From the NCBI GenBank assembly GCA_937864995.1, contig CALMDL010000267.1:1-5428 (forward strand): a DNA stretch of 5,428 nucleotides, written 5' to 3'. This document shows, piece by piece, positions 1 to 5,428 of the stretch; the first letter of the stretch is position 1; each line of letters begins with the position of its first letter. This DNA comes from an uncultured Candidatus Altimarinota bacterium. GTDB lineage: Bacteria > Patescibacteriota > Gracilibacteria > BD1-5 > UBA6164. Under the pieces are notes generated by a model, which made no database searches, was not told where the DNA came from, and worked only from the letters and a program-made list of their open reading frames with translations. Both the position numbers and the translations under genes were made by a program.

Positions 1-1637
1 GATATCTTTTTTTCTTTTTCAACTTCTATTAAATCAATTAATTCTTGTTTTCTTGATTCAGATGAATTAGACTTTTTTAATTCAAAATTTAATTCTTCTA
101 TTCTTTTATCTATTTCTTTTATTTCTTGTAAATTTGAAGCTTCTATATCAAATTTTGATTTTAATTCAATTTCTTTTTCTTTTAATAAATTCAATTTTAA
201 ATCATCTTCTATTTCACTTTTTGTTTTTCATTCAGGAATATATTCTTGAATTATTCATTTATTAATTGAATCATCTATAGAATTTTTTGTTAAAAAACTA
301 CATTTTTGAACCAAAAATTTATCATTTCATTTTTTAAATCATTTTGTAATTGTATCCAAAAAGTTTTTATACGGAATTTTTCATCAATCTTTTGATAAAA
401 AATTGATAGATCAAAAACCTGAATCAACCATAGATAATGAATAATCTCAATTTTCTAATTTAGTAATTTTGAAAAATTGTTTAGTTATATCTTTATCCAT
501 TTTTTCATCAGCCTCAAGATACAAATCTAATACTATATAATTTCATTCTTTAAAATTTTCAAGTCAAGTAACATTATCAAGTTCAGATAATTTATTTTTA
601 AATCAATCAAATCATTCTCAAAAATCATTTTTTGATTCTTTATTAAATGACTCTTCTAATAAACTATTATAAGATTCAACAAAATCACTTAAGTCGTTAT
701 TATCAATCAATTCTTCCAATTTAGTATCATCAAAAATATCATCATAAATCAATTTATGACTAGATATTTTAATATTATTTTCATTTATCAAAGATAATAA
801 TTTTTCTTTATCAGTATCAATATCTAATAAATTATTATCTTTTAAGAAAAGATTTATAATATCATTTTTATATTCAGATATTTTATTATCAGTTAAATCT
901 CAATATAAATTTAACTTTCTAATATCTGATAATGAAATACTAGGTATAAAATATGATACTATTTCCTTTTTTTGATCTAAATTAAAAATTCAAACATCAA
1001 ACAATTCATCCAAAATGAAAACATCTATTTTTCTAAGAGTTCAATCATTATTAAAAATTTTCATTATAGCATCTTTTTTTTCTTGAGAAAATTCTGTATA
1101 TCATGACAATATATCAAATTTTAAGAAAAAGCCTTTTATAGCATCTTGTTTTTTTACTATATTTGGAAATATATTTTTAACAAAAATTGATCTATATGAA
1201 TCTTTTTTTAAATATTTATTAATATCAGAATCTTTTAAATTATATAATTTATCATCAAGTAATTTTAATGAATTTTTTGAAATATCATAATCACTCAAAA
1301 TCTTATCTTTTAAATTATTTCTAGAATTTTCTAATTCTAAAAATTTAGACAATGTTTTTTTTCTGAAATCAAAAACATTTATTTTATCTAAATCTAAACG
1401 ACTTATTCAAGATGAAAATTCTTCACTTTTTGTAGCCAAAAATAACTCTAAATGTTTTTTAATATCTGGAGTTAATTCTTCTGATTTAAAAATAGAGTTC
1501 AATCTACTATTCTTTTCATCTCAATTAAAATATGAATTTGAAAAATCTGTGATAAATTTATTAAATAGTGATTCTTTTTTTTGATTAGATAATTCTACTC
1601 AAGATTCAGCATTTTGTTTATTATTTAAATCAGACAT
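1..1637 (-). CDS. Large hypothetical coiled-coil protein, 3' end off the window (UGA=Gly)
   Basis: I do not recognise this protein. Read on the minus strand with TGA as glycine, the frame is open from ATG at 1637-1635 to the left edge, giving 545 codons with no TAA or TAG. An in-frame TAA lies nine bases upstream of the ATG (1646-1644), so the start cannot be longer. There are about 20 TGA codons against a single GGN glycine codon. There is no signal peptide or membrane segment, so it is probably cytoplasmic. Residues 1 to about 360 look mainly helical, charged, and rich in Leu, Lys, Asp, Asn and Ser. Residues about 362-470 look more beta-rich, with alternating hydrophobic residues, several glycines (FGEGFDGF just before, SGFGSI and KDGGK within) and the only cysteine, in QKCSF. 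From about residue 474 a Lys/Glu heptad-like coiled coil runs to the edge. No catalytic motif is visible, and the missing C-terminus may hold the diagnostic domain. It has its own extended -10 promoter but no Shine-Dalgarno sequence. I am sure it is coding; its function is unknown. Confidence 0.9.
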
Positions 1638-1714
1638 AAATAATTATTTAAAAAATATTTTATTTATTATAGCATAAAATTTAATTAAAAACAAGAAAAA
1701 TAAATAATTATTTT
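1637..1714. repeat. Two near-identical AT palindromes in the divergent intergenic region
   Basis: TAAATAATTATTTA at 1637-1650 is a perfect 14-base palindrome that reaches the first base of the minus-strand start codon. TAAATAATTATTTT at 1701-1714 matches it at 13 of 14 positions. The starts are 64 bases apart, close to six helical turns. The copies flank the leftward promoter, and the right copy lies just upstream of the rightward -35 box. This could be a pair of operator half-sites or a chance product of extreme AT content; the sequence alone does not decide. Confidence 0.35.
1666..1694 (-). promoter_or_regulatory. Extended -10 promoter for the minus-strand gene
   Basis: On the minus strand a perfect TATAAT (1671-1666) is preceded by TGC (1674-1672), forming the extended -10 element TGnTATAAT. 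A TTGTTT -35-like hexamer lies at 1694-1689 with a 17-base spacer. Transcription would start near 1659, leaving a leader of only about 20 bases before the ATG at 1637. TATAAT-like strings are common in DNA this AT-rich, but the TGn extension, the spacing and the position directly ahead of the gene support the call. Confidence 0.6.
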
Positions 1715-1721
1715 AATAATA

Positions 1722-1749
1722 TTGACAAAATATTTTAATTATTTAAAAT
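1722..1749 (+). promoter_or_regulatory. Sigma-70-type promoter for the zinc-ribbon gene
   Basis: A perfect TTGACA -35 box (1722-1727) is followed after 16 bases by TAAAAT (1744-1749), which matches the TATAAT consensus at five of six positions. Transcription would begin near 1756, giving a leader of about 30 bases that contains the Shine-Dalgarno site. This is the best-matching -35 box in the window and sits in the correct place and direction for the gene starting at 1786. Confidence 0.65.
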
Positions 1750-1775
1750 AAATAATGTGTTAATTGTTTAAAAAA

Positions 1776-1779
1776 GGAG
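1776..1779 (+). promoter_or_regulatory. Shine-Dalgarno site (AAGGAGTG)
   Basis: The core GGAG lies six bases before the ATG at 1786, inside a longer AAGGAGTG match to the anti-Shine-Dalgarno sequence. It fixes the start of the zinc-ribbon gene. No other gene in the window has a comparable site, so this gene stands out as efficiently initiated. Confidence 0.85.
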
Positions 1780-1785
1780 TGAAAA

Positions 1786-1986
1786 ATGCTTATATTCTCA
1801 ATAGTAATAGGAACTATTCTATTATTAATAGGACTTCTAAAATCAAGTTCCAATAATAGTAGTTCAAATGAAACATCTAAAGAGAAATGTCCCAAATGTG
1901 GAAGTAACAGCTATAAAGTAATTAATGGATATAACATTGAACATAACTGTGATAATTGTGGGTATACTCACACAATTTGGGGTTAA
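1786..1986 (+). CDS. Small membrane-anchored zinc-ribbon protein (66 aa)
   Basis: This short protein has an N-terminal hydrophobic helix (about residues 2-18), a Ser/Asn-rich linker (about 20-32), then a zinc ribbon with two C-x2-C knuckles, CPKC and CDNC, ending in an aromatic tail (THTIWG). The four cysteines probably bind one structural zinc ion. The helix probably tethers the ribbon to the membrane, although the side of the membrane is not determined. Ribbons of this type occur in many unrelated small proteins, so the fold does not give a function. The start is fixed by a strong Shine-Dalgarno site, and the gene has its own promoter and terminator, so it is a monocistronic unit. The oddity is codon use: all six glycines are GGA, GGG or GGT and none is TGA, whereas neighbours use TGA for about three quarters or more of glycines. 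That could reflect recent acquisition, strong expression or chance. It is certainly plausible as coding; its role is unknown. Confidence 0.85.
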   Translation: MLIFSIVIGTILLLIGLLKSSSNNSSSNETSKEKCPKCGSNSYKVINGYNIEHNCDNCGYTHTIWG

Positions 1987-1991
1987 AAACT

Positions 1992-2020
1992 AAAAATGCT
2001 AATTTTTAATTAGCATTTTT
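1992..2020 (+). terminator. Rho-independent terminator after the zinc-ribbon gene
   Basis: AAAAATGCTAAT (1992-2003) pairs perfectly with ATTAGCATTTTT (2009-2020), with one further T-A pair closing a three-base loop. The right arm ends in a T run, and more T-rich sequence follows. The hairpin begins five bases after the TAA at 1984-1986. The A run on the left arm would give a T run on the other strand too, so it could act in both directions. Confidence 0.85.
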
Positions 2021-2023
2021 TAT

Positions 2024-2067
2024 TTTACTTTTCCATTTTATTAACTAATATTTTAATATTATAAAAT
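2024..2067 (+). promoter_or_regulatory. Candidate promoter region for rseP and the HD gene
   Basis: Between the upstream terminator and the rseP start there are several -10-like hexamers: TAATAT at 2046 (with TTTACT at 2024-2029, spacer 16), TAATAT at 2054, and TATAAA at 2060-2065. None has a convincing -35 box. A promoter is expected because the preceding gene is terminated, but which hexamer is used cannot be settled. With TATAAA the leader would be under 10 bases, and there is no Shine-Dalgarno site. Confidence 0.3.
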
Positions 2068-2079
2068 AAACTTTAAAAA

Positions 2080-3501
2080 ATGATTTTTTTGTGAATATTT
2101 GTTGCAATTATTATATTTTCAATAGTTGTTTTAGTACATGAATGGTGACATTTTGCTGCTGCTAGAAAATTTTGAGTTAGAGTTGAAGAATTTTGACTTG
2201 GAATACCTCCTCGCGCCAGGAAACTATTTACTGATAAAAAATGAACATTATATAGTTTAAATTGGCTTCCATTATGATGATTTGTAAAATTAACTTGAGA
2301 AAATCCTCATACTTTTTTAGTATTTGATGAAAATAAAAAACTATATAATAATGAAAATTTAGAAAAAGATATAAAAGCAAAAAAAGATATATTTTTTAAA
2401 TCTGGAGAAAAAATTTGAAAACAAGAAAAGCAAGAGATTTTAAAATTACTTGAAGAAAATGATGCTAAATATAATCTAGCAAACAAAACAAGTTTAGAGC
2501 AAGCTATAATTATATTAGCTTGAATATTTATGAACTTTGTTTTAGCATTTTTTATATTTTTTGTACTTTTTTTAATTTGAATAAAACCAATTTGAATTAA
2601 TGATAAAATAGAAACAAATTTAGAATTAAAAATAATCCCTACAAAAGAACAAGCAATAGAATCTTGATTAATTATAAAAAATCCTTGAGTTGTACTATAC
2701 CCTATAGCATGAAGTATAGCTGAAAAATCAAATTTAAAAGAGTGAGATAAATTATATCAAATATACACTTGTAAAAGTAAAATGCTTGATTATGTAAATT
2801 GTGAATGATGAGAATTAGCTGAAATAATTGAAGTAAATAATCCAGATGATGTAATAAAAACAATAGATAAAAATAAATGAAATGATATAGCTTTTTATAT
2901 AAATGCTTGATTTTTAAATGATGAAGAAAAAAAAATATTTTGAGATGAATGAATGGTTTGATGAAGTTTTGTAAAAATTAGCGTACCTAATGAATGAAAA
3001 ATATGAAGTTATTTATGAGAAAATATAGAAATAAATAATGATTATTTAATAAAATATGATTTTTTAAACTCTGCTAAATATGCTTTTATAGAAACAAAAA
3101 ATCAAATTTTATTAACATTTAAATGAATCTGAATTTTAGTTAAAAAAATATTTAACCCTGAAACTCCAGTTGAAAGAAAAGAAGCTATAGAAAGCTTAAG
3201 TTGACCTATATGAATAGTAGATTTTATAAATAATTCTCTAAGTGCTTGATTTATTTTTATGGTTATTATTTGAGCTATAATATCTATAAATTTATGAGTA
3301 TTCAATCTACTTCCAATTCCAGCATTAGATGGTTGAAGATTTATTTTTATTACAATAAATTCAATTATAAAAAAAATATTTTGAAAGAAAATGATAAGCG
3401 AAAAAAGTGAAGCAATTCTACATTTTACATTTTTTATTCTATTAATTGCATTAAGTTTAATAATAGCGTATAATGATTTAAATAAAATATTTGCTAATTA
3501 A
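2080..3501 (+). CDS. rseP: RseP-family site-2 intramembrane zinc metalloprotease (M50, UGA=Gly)
   Basis: This is a 473-residue membrane protease that cuts substrates within the bilayer. In E. coli the family member RseP cleaves anti-sigma factor RseA and signal-peptide remnants; the substrate here is unknown. Visible features in order: first membrane helix with the zinc motif H20-E21-W22-G23-H24; LPLGG typical of the family near residues 66-70; second helix about 143-167 containing AGIFMN, a variant of the usual AGPxxN; a PDZ-like domain from about 196 to 300 (NPG, then AGSIAEKSNLKEGD); a conserved SGPIGI segment near 374-379; third helix about 388-407; then the metal-ligand motif NLLPIPALDGGR with D417; and a final helix about 447-465. 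Length is close to E. coli RseP (about 450). The start is set by an in-frame TAA just upstream (2074-2076). About 36 of 39 glycines are TGA, including G23 of the active site. A charged insert of about 60 residues (about 75-138) separates helices one and two. A cysteine pair (C231, C241) lies in the PDZ region. The stop is seven bases before the HD gene, suggesting an operon. Confidence 0.93.
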
Positions 3502-3508
3502 GTAAGTT

Positions 3509-4111
3509 ATGAATGAAAAACTTATAGAAAATGCTAAAAAATATGTAAATAAACTATTAATGCCTTTGGAAAACCATTATTACCATAGTTATGAACATTC
3601 TATTGATGTTATGACTAGGGCTGTTTATCTAGCAAGAAAAGAATGATTATCTGAATCAGATACAGAAATATTAGCAATATCTGCTTTATTTCATGATACT
3701 TGATTTGTAATTCAATATGATAAAAATGAACCATTTTGAGCAAAAATAGCTAAAAATTATCTAAAAAGCATACTTTATCCTGATGAAAAAATTGAACTTA
3801 TACAAAATATAATATTAGCAACAGATCCTGCATATAAAAATCCAAAAAATTATTATGAAGAAATAATAAAAGATGCAGATATGGATAATCTTGGAAGAGA
3901 TGATTTTATGAAAAAAAATAATGATATAAAAAAAGAGCTTGAAATAGTTAAAAATATAAAAATTAAAGATCCTGAATGGAAACATGCATCTGTTGAATTA
4001 TTAAAAGAATATAAATATAAAACTTTATCTCAAAAAATGGAAAGAGATAAGAAAAAAGTTGAAAATTTAAAAAAAATGATACATGAATTAGAAGAAGACT
4101 GAATTTTATAG
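3509..4111 (+). CDS. HD-domain metal-dependent phosphohydrolase (200 aa)
   Basis: This is a soluble HD-superfamily protein, a fold that binds divalent metals and usually hydrolyses phosphate esters of nucleotides or cyclic nucleotides. The substrate cannot be told from sequence. The metal-ligand pattern is visible: H26 and H30 in YYHSYEHS, H62-D63 in ALFHDTGF, and aspartates D122/D124 in KDADMDNLGR. The spacing fits small single-domain HD hydrolases that carry a Y-H-x2-x-H-start and DADxxxLGR. After residue about 145 the chain becomes a Lys/Glu-rich helix, probably coiled coil, to the end. TGA is read as glycine at residues 46, 65 (in HDTG), 75-80 region and 198. With the standard code the protein would be broken at all four and would end early at 4100. 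In code 25 it ends three codons later at TAG (4109-4111). The start ATG has an in-frame TAA (3503-3505) just before it and no clear Shine-Dalgarno site, so translation is probably coupled to rseP, seven bases upstream. The final codons lie inside a terminator hairpin. Confidence 0.9.
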
Positions 4112-4118
4112 TCTTCTT
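4092..4118 (+). terminator. Terminator hairpin overlapping the end of the HD gene
   Basis: AAGAAGACT (4092-4100) pairs with AGTCTTCTT (4110-4118) around a nine-base loop, followed by T-rich sequence (TT, A, TTT, GC, TTTTTT). The recoded TGA (4100-4102) and the real TAG stop (4109-4111) both lie inside the structure. It would end the rseP-HD transcript before tgt. Confidence 0.75.
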
Positions 4119-4152
4119 TTTATTTGCTTTTTTATAAAAAAAACCTAATATT

Positions 4153-4181
4153 TTGCCTGATTTTTACAAAAGTAATATAAA
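4153..4181 (+). promoter_or_regulatory. Possible promoter for tgt
   Basis: TTGCCT (4153-4158) and TATAAA (4176-4181) are separated by 17 bases. If used, transcription would start at or next to the ATG at 4186, giving a leaderless or nearly leaderless mRNA, which agrees with the absence of a Shine-Dalgarno site. An alternative is TTGCTT at 4124-4129 with TAATAT at 4146-4151 (spacer 16), which would leave a leader of roughly 28 bases. Both have weak -35 boxes. Confidence 0.35.
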
Positions 4182-4185
4182 AATA

Positions 4186-5382
4186 ATGTTTGATTTTAAA
4201 TTTAATCTAGAAAATACAGATTGATTTGCAAGAGCTTGAGAATTTTTTACTGAACATGGTAGTTTTAAAACTCCTGTTTTTATGCCTGTTTGAACAAAAA
4301 CAAGTGTAAAATGAATCCATAGAGAAGAACTTGATGAAATGTGAGCAGAAATTATTTTAAACAATACTTATCACCTATTTCTTAGACCTGGAGACTTAAC
4401 TCTAAAAGAATTTTGATGAGCTCATAAATTTCAAAATTATAACAAACCTATACTTACTGATTCTGGTTGATTTCAAGTATTTTCACTTTGAAATCTAAGA
4501 CCAACTACTGAACTAAAACCATGAGAAAAAAAACAATCTCTTGTTAAGATAACTGAAGAATGAGTACATTTTAGAAGTTTTATTGATGGAAGTAAACATT
4601 ATTTTGATGCAGAAAGTGTTATGGATATTCAAAGTAATATTTGAGCAGATATAATAATGGCTTTTGATGAATGTGCCCCTTGAAAATCAAGTAAAGAATA
4701 TGCTAGAAAAGCAATGGAAAGAACTCATAGATGGGCAGTTAGATGTGTAAAAAAATGGAAAGAAAACAATGAAAAAAGAAGAAATGAATGAACTTATGAA
4801 CAAGCTCTATTCCCTATTGTTCAATGAGTAAATTATGCAGACTTAAGAGAAGAAAGTGCAAAATTTATGGCCTCTCTTAGTACTCCTTGAGTTGCTATTT
4901 GAGGATTATCAGTTTGAGAACCAAAATTAGAAATGTATAAAACACTTGATGTTGTTAAAAATTTCCTGCCAACAAATAAACCAAGATACCTTATGTGAGT
5001 TTGAACTCCAGAAGATTTAATAGAATGAATTTATAGAGGTATGGATATGTTTGATTGTGTTTTACCTACAAGACTAGGTAGGCATTGAGTAGCATTTACT
5101 TATACTTGAAATTTAAAAATAACAAACTTAAAATTTAGACTTGATAAAACACCTCTTGATCCTGATTGTAAATGTAAAGTTTGTAGAAATTATAGTAAAT
5201 GATACCTAAGACACTTAATACAAGAAGATGAAATGCTTGGTATGCAATTACTTAGCTATCACAACCTTCATTTTTTAATTCATTTGGCTAAAAATGCAAG
5301 AGTCGCAATACTAGAAAATAAATATGAAGAATTTAGAAATAAATTTTGGGAAAGATATCCAAAGGATGTATTAAAAAAATAA
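4186..5382 (+). CDS. tgt: Queuine/preQ1 tRNA-guanine transglycosylase (UGA=Gly)
   Basis: This enzyme exchanges guanine-34 in the anticodon wobble position of tRNAs for Asp, Asn, His and Tyr with preQ1, the first tRNA-bound step of queuosine modification in the cytoplasm. The 398-residue protein has the full TIM-barrel signature. The N-terminus has TPVFMPVGT and NNTYHLFLRPGD. The general-base aspartate D92 lies in DSGGFQVFSL. The substrate pocket has D161 and C163 in AFDECAP, Q213 in VQG and GGLSVGE with V243. The nucleophile D290 lies in FDCVLPTR. The structural zinc site is C328, C330, C333 and H359. The cysteine and valine in the pocket are the bacterial, preQ1-type pattern as I remember it from Zymomonas Tgt, and the C-terminal ligand spacing is the same. 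Relative to that enzyme there is an insert of about 15 residues at 106-120, and the N-terminus is about 10 residues shorter. About 24 of 32 glycines are TGA; tryptophan is TGG. No Shine-Dalgarno site is visible. It appears to be its own transcription unit, between two terminators. Confidence 0.97.
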
Positions 5383-5412
5383 ATAAAAGCTTTGCCTTTT
5401 ATTTATTTTTTT
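5373..5412 (+). terminator. Terminator after tgt, with the stop codon in its stem
   Basis: A 17-base left arm (5373-5389, A7-T-A3-T-A4-G) pairs without mismatch to 5396-5412, with a six-base loop (5390-5395). The right arm ends in seven Ts. The tgt stop TAA (5380-5382) is inside the left arm. The stem is almost all A-T with a single G-C pair at the loop, so it is weaker than its length suggests, and it is nearly symmetric, so it may work on both strands. Confidence 0.75.
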
Positions 5413-5419
5413 ATATAAT
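5392..5419 (+). promoter_or_regulatory. Possible promoter for the next gene downstream
   Basis: TTGCCT (5392-5397) lies 16 bases ahead of a perfect TATAAT (5414-5419). The -35-like box sits in the loop and right arm of the tgt terminator, so the two signals would overlap. The same TTGCCT hexamer precedes the candidate tgt promoter. No gene start is visible in the nine bases that remain. Confidence 0.35.
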
Positions 5420-5428
5420 CACTATAGT

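Noticed and set aside
1..30. T-rich stretch as a terminator
   Set aside because: It is the complement of Lys-rich coiled-coil codons of the minus-strand gene, with no hairpin before it.
1101..1352. Separate 83-residue gene on the minus strand
   Set aside because: It is an internal piece of the large minus-strand gene between an in-frame ATG and a TGA that is read as glycine.
2137..2151. UGA read as tryptophan, as in mycoplasmas
   Set aside because: In H-E-W-G-H the tryptophan is TGG and the next, invariant glycine is TGA. Tgt DSGG and GGLSVGE also require glycine at TGA.
3102..3305. 67-residue minus-strand open frame
   Set aside because: It is antisense to rseP, whose reading in this stretch (SGPIGI and third helix) is clearly the real one.
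3881..4102. Separate 73-residue gene on the plus strand
   Set aside because: It is the C-terminal part of the HD protein, cut off by reading TGA as a stop. The conserved aspartates just before its ATG belong to the same domain.
4164..4364. 66-residue minus-strand open frame
   Set aside because: It is antisense to the conserved N-terminus of tgt and has no start signal or recognisable domain.
2080..5382. rseP, the HD gene and tgt as pseudogenes full of stop codons
   Set aside because: All the apparent stops are TGA, fall on conserved glycines, and the frames are otherwise intact with every key motif present. Decay would also create TAA and TAG stops and frameshifts.
1..5428. CRISPR array, insertion sequence, tRNA or rRNA gene
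   Set aside because: No spaced direct repeats, terminal inverted repeats with a transposase, cloverleaf or rRNA-like GC-richer segment was seen on either strand.

Overview
The window comes from a very AT-rich bacterium that reads UGA as glycine (genetic code 25). It therefore most likely belongs to the candidate-phyla lineages Absconditabacteria (SR1) or Gracilibacteria (BD1-5). The evidence is internal. In the RseP-type protease the invariant H-E-W-G-H zinc motif is spelled CAT GAA TGG TGA CAT, and in the queuine tRNA-ribosyltransferase the D-S-G-G active-site motif is GAT TCT GGT TGA. Dozens of other in-frame TGA codons fall at conserved glycines. TGG is still used for tryptophan, so this is not the mycoplasma-type UGA=Trp code. 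Every complete gene ends in TAA or TAG. Under the standard code each long gene would look like a string of fragments.

Layout. (1) Positions 1-1637, minus strand: the first 545 codons of a large, unrecognised, Lys/Asp/Glu/Asn-rich cytoplasmic protein that runs off the left edge inside a predicted coiled coil. (2) Positions 1638-1785: a divergent intergenic region with an extended -10 promoter firing left, a TTGACA/TAAAAT promoter firing right, and two near-identical AT palindromes. (3) Positions 1786-1986, plus strand: a 66-residue membrane-anchored zinc-ribbon protein with its own promoter, the only clear Shine-Dalgarno site in the window and its own terminator. All six of its glycines are GGN codons, unlike every neighbour. 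(4) Positions 2080-3501: an intramembrane site-2 metalloprotease (RseP family). Seven bases later, positions 3509-4111: an HD-domain metal-dependent phosphohydrolase. The two are probably one operon, closed by a hairpin that overlaps the last codons of the HD gene. (5) Positions 4186-5382: tgt, the bacterial tRNA-guanine transglycosylase that starts queuosine modification, closed by a long hairpin whose stem contains the stop codon. The last bases carry a possible promoter for the next gene.

How the genes work together. I see housekeeping functions rather than an obvious new multi-gene system. The protease and HD hydrolase may share a regulatory or envelope-stress role, but only their adjacency supports this. 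tgt appears to be a separate transcription unit for tRNA modification, perhaps using salvaged precursor. The two least explained items are the large left-edge protein and the small zinc-ribbon gene with its deviant glycine codons.
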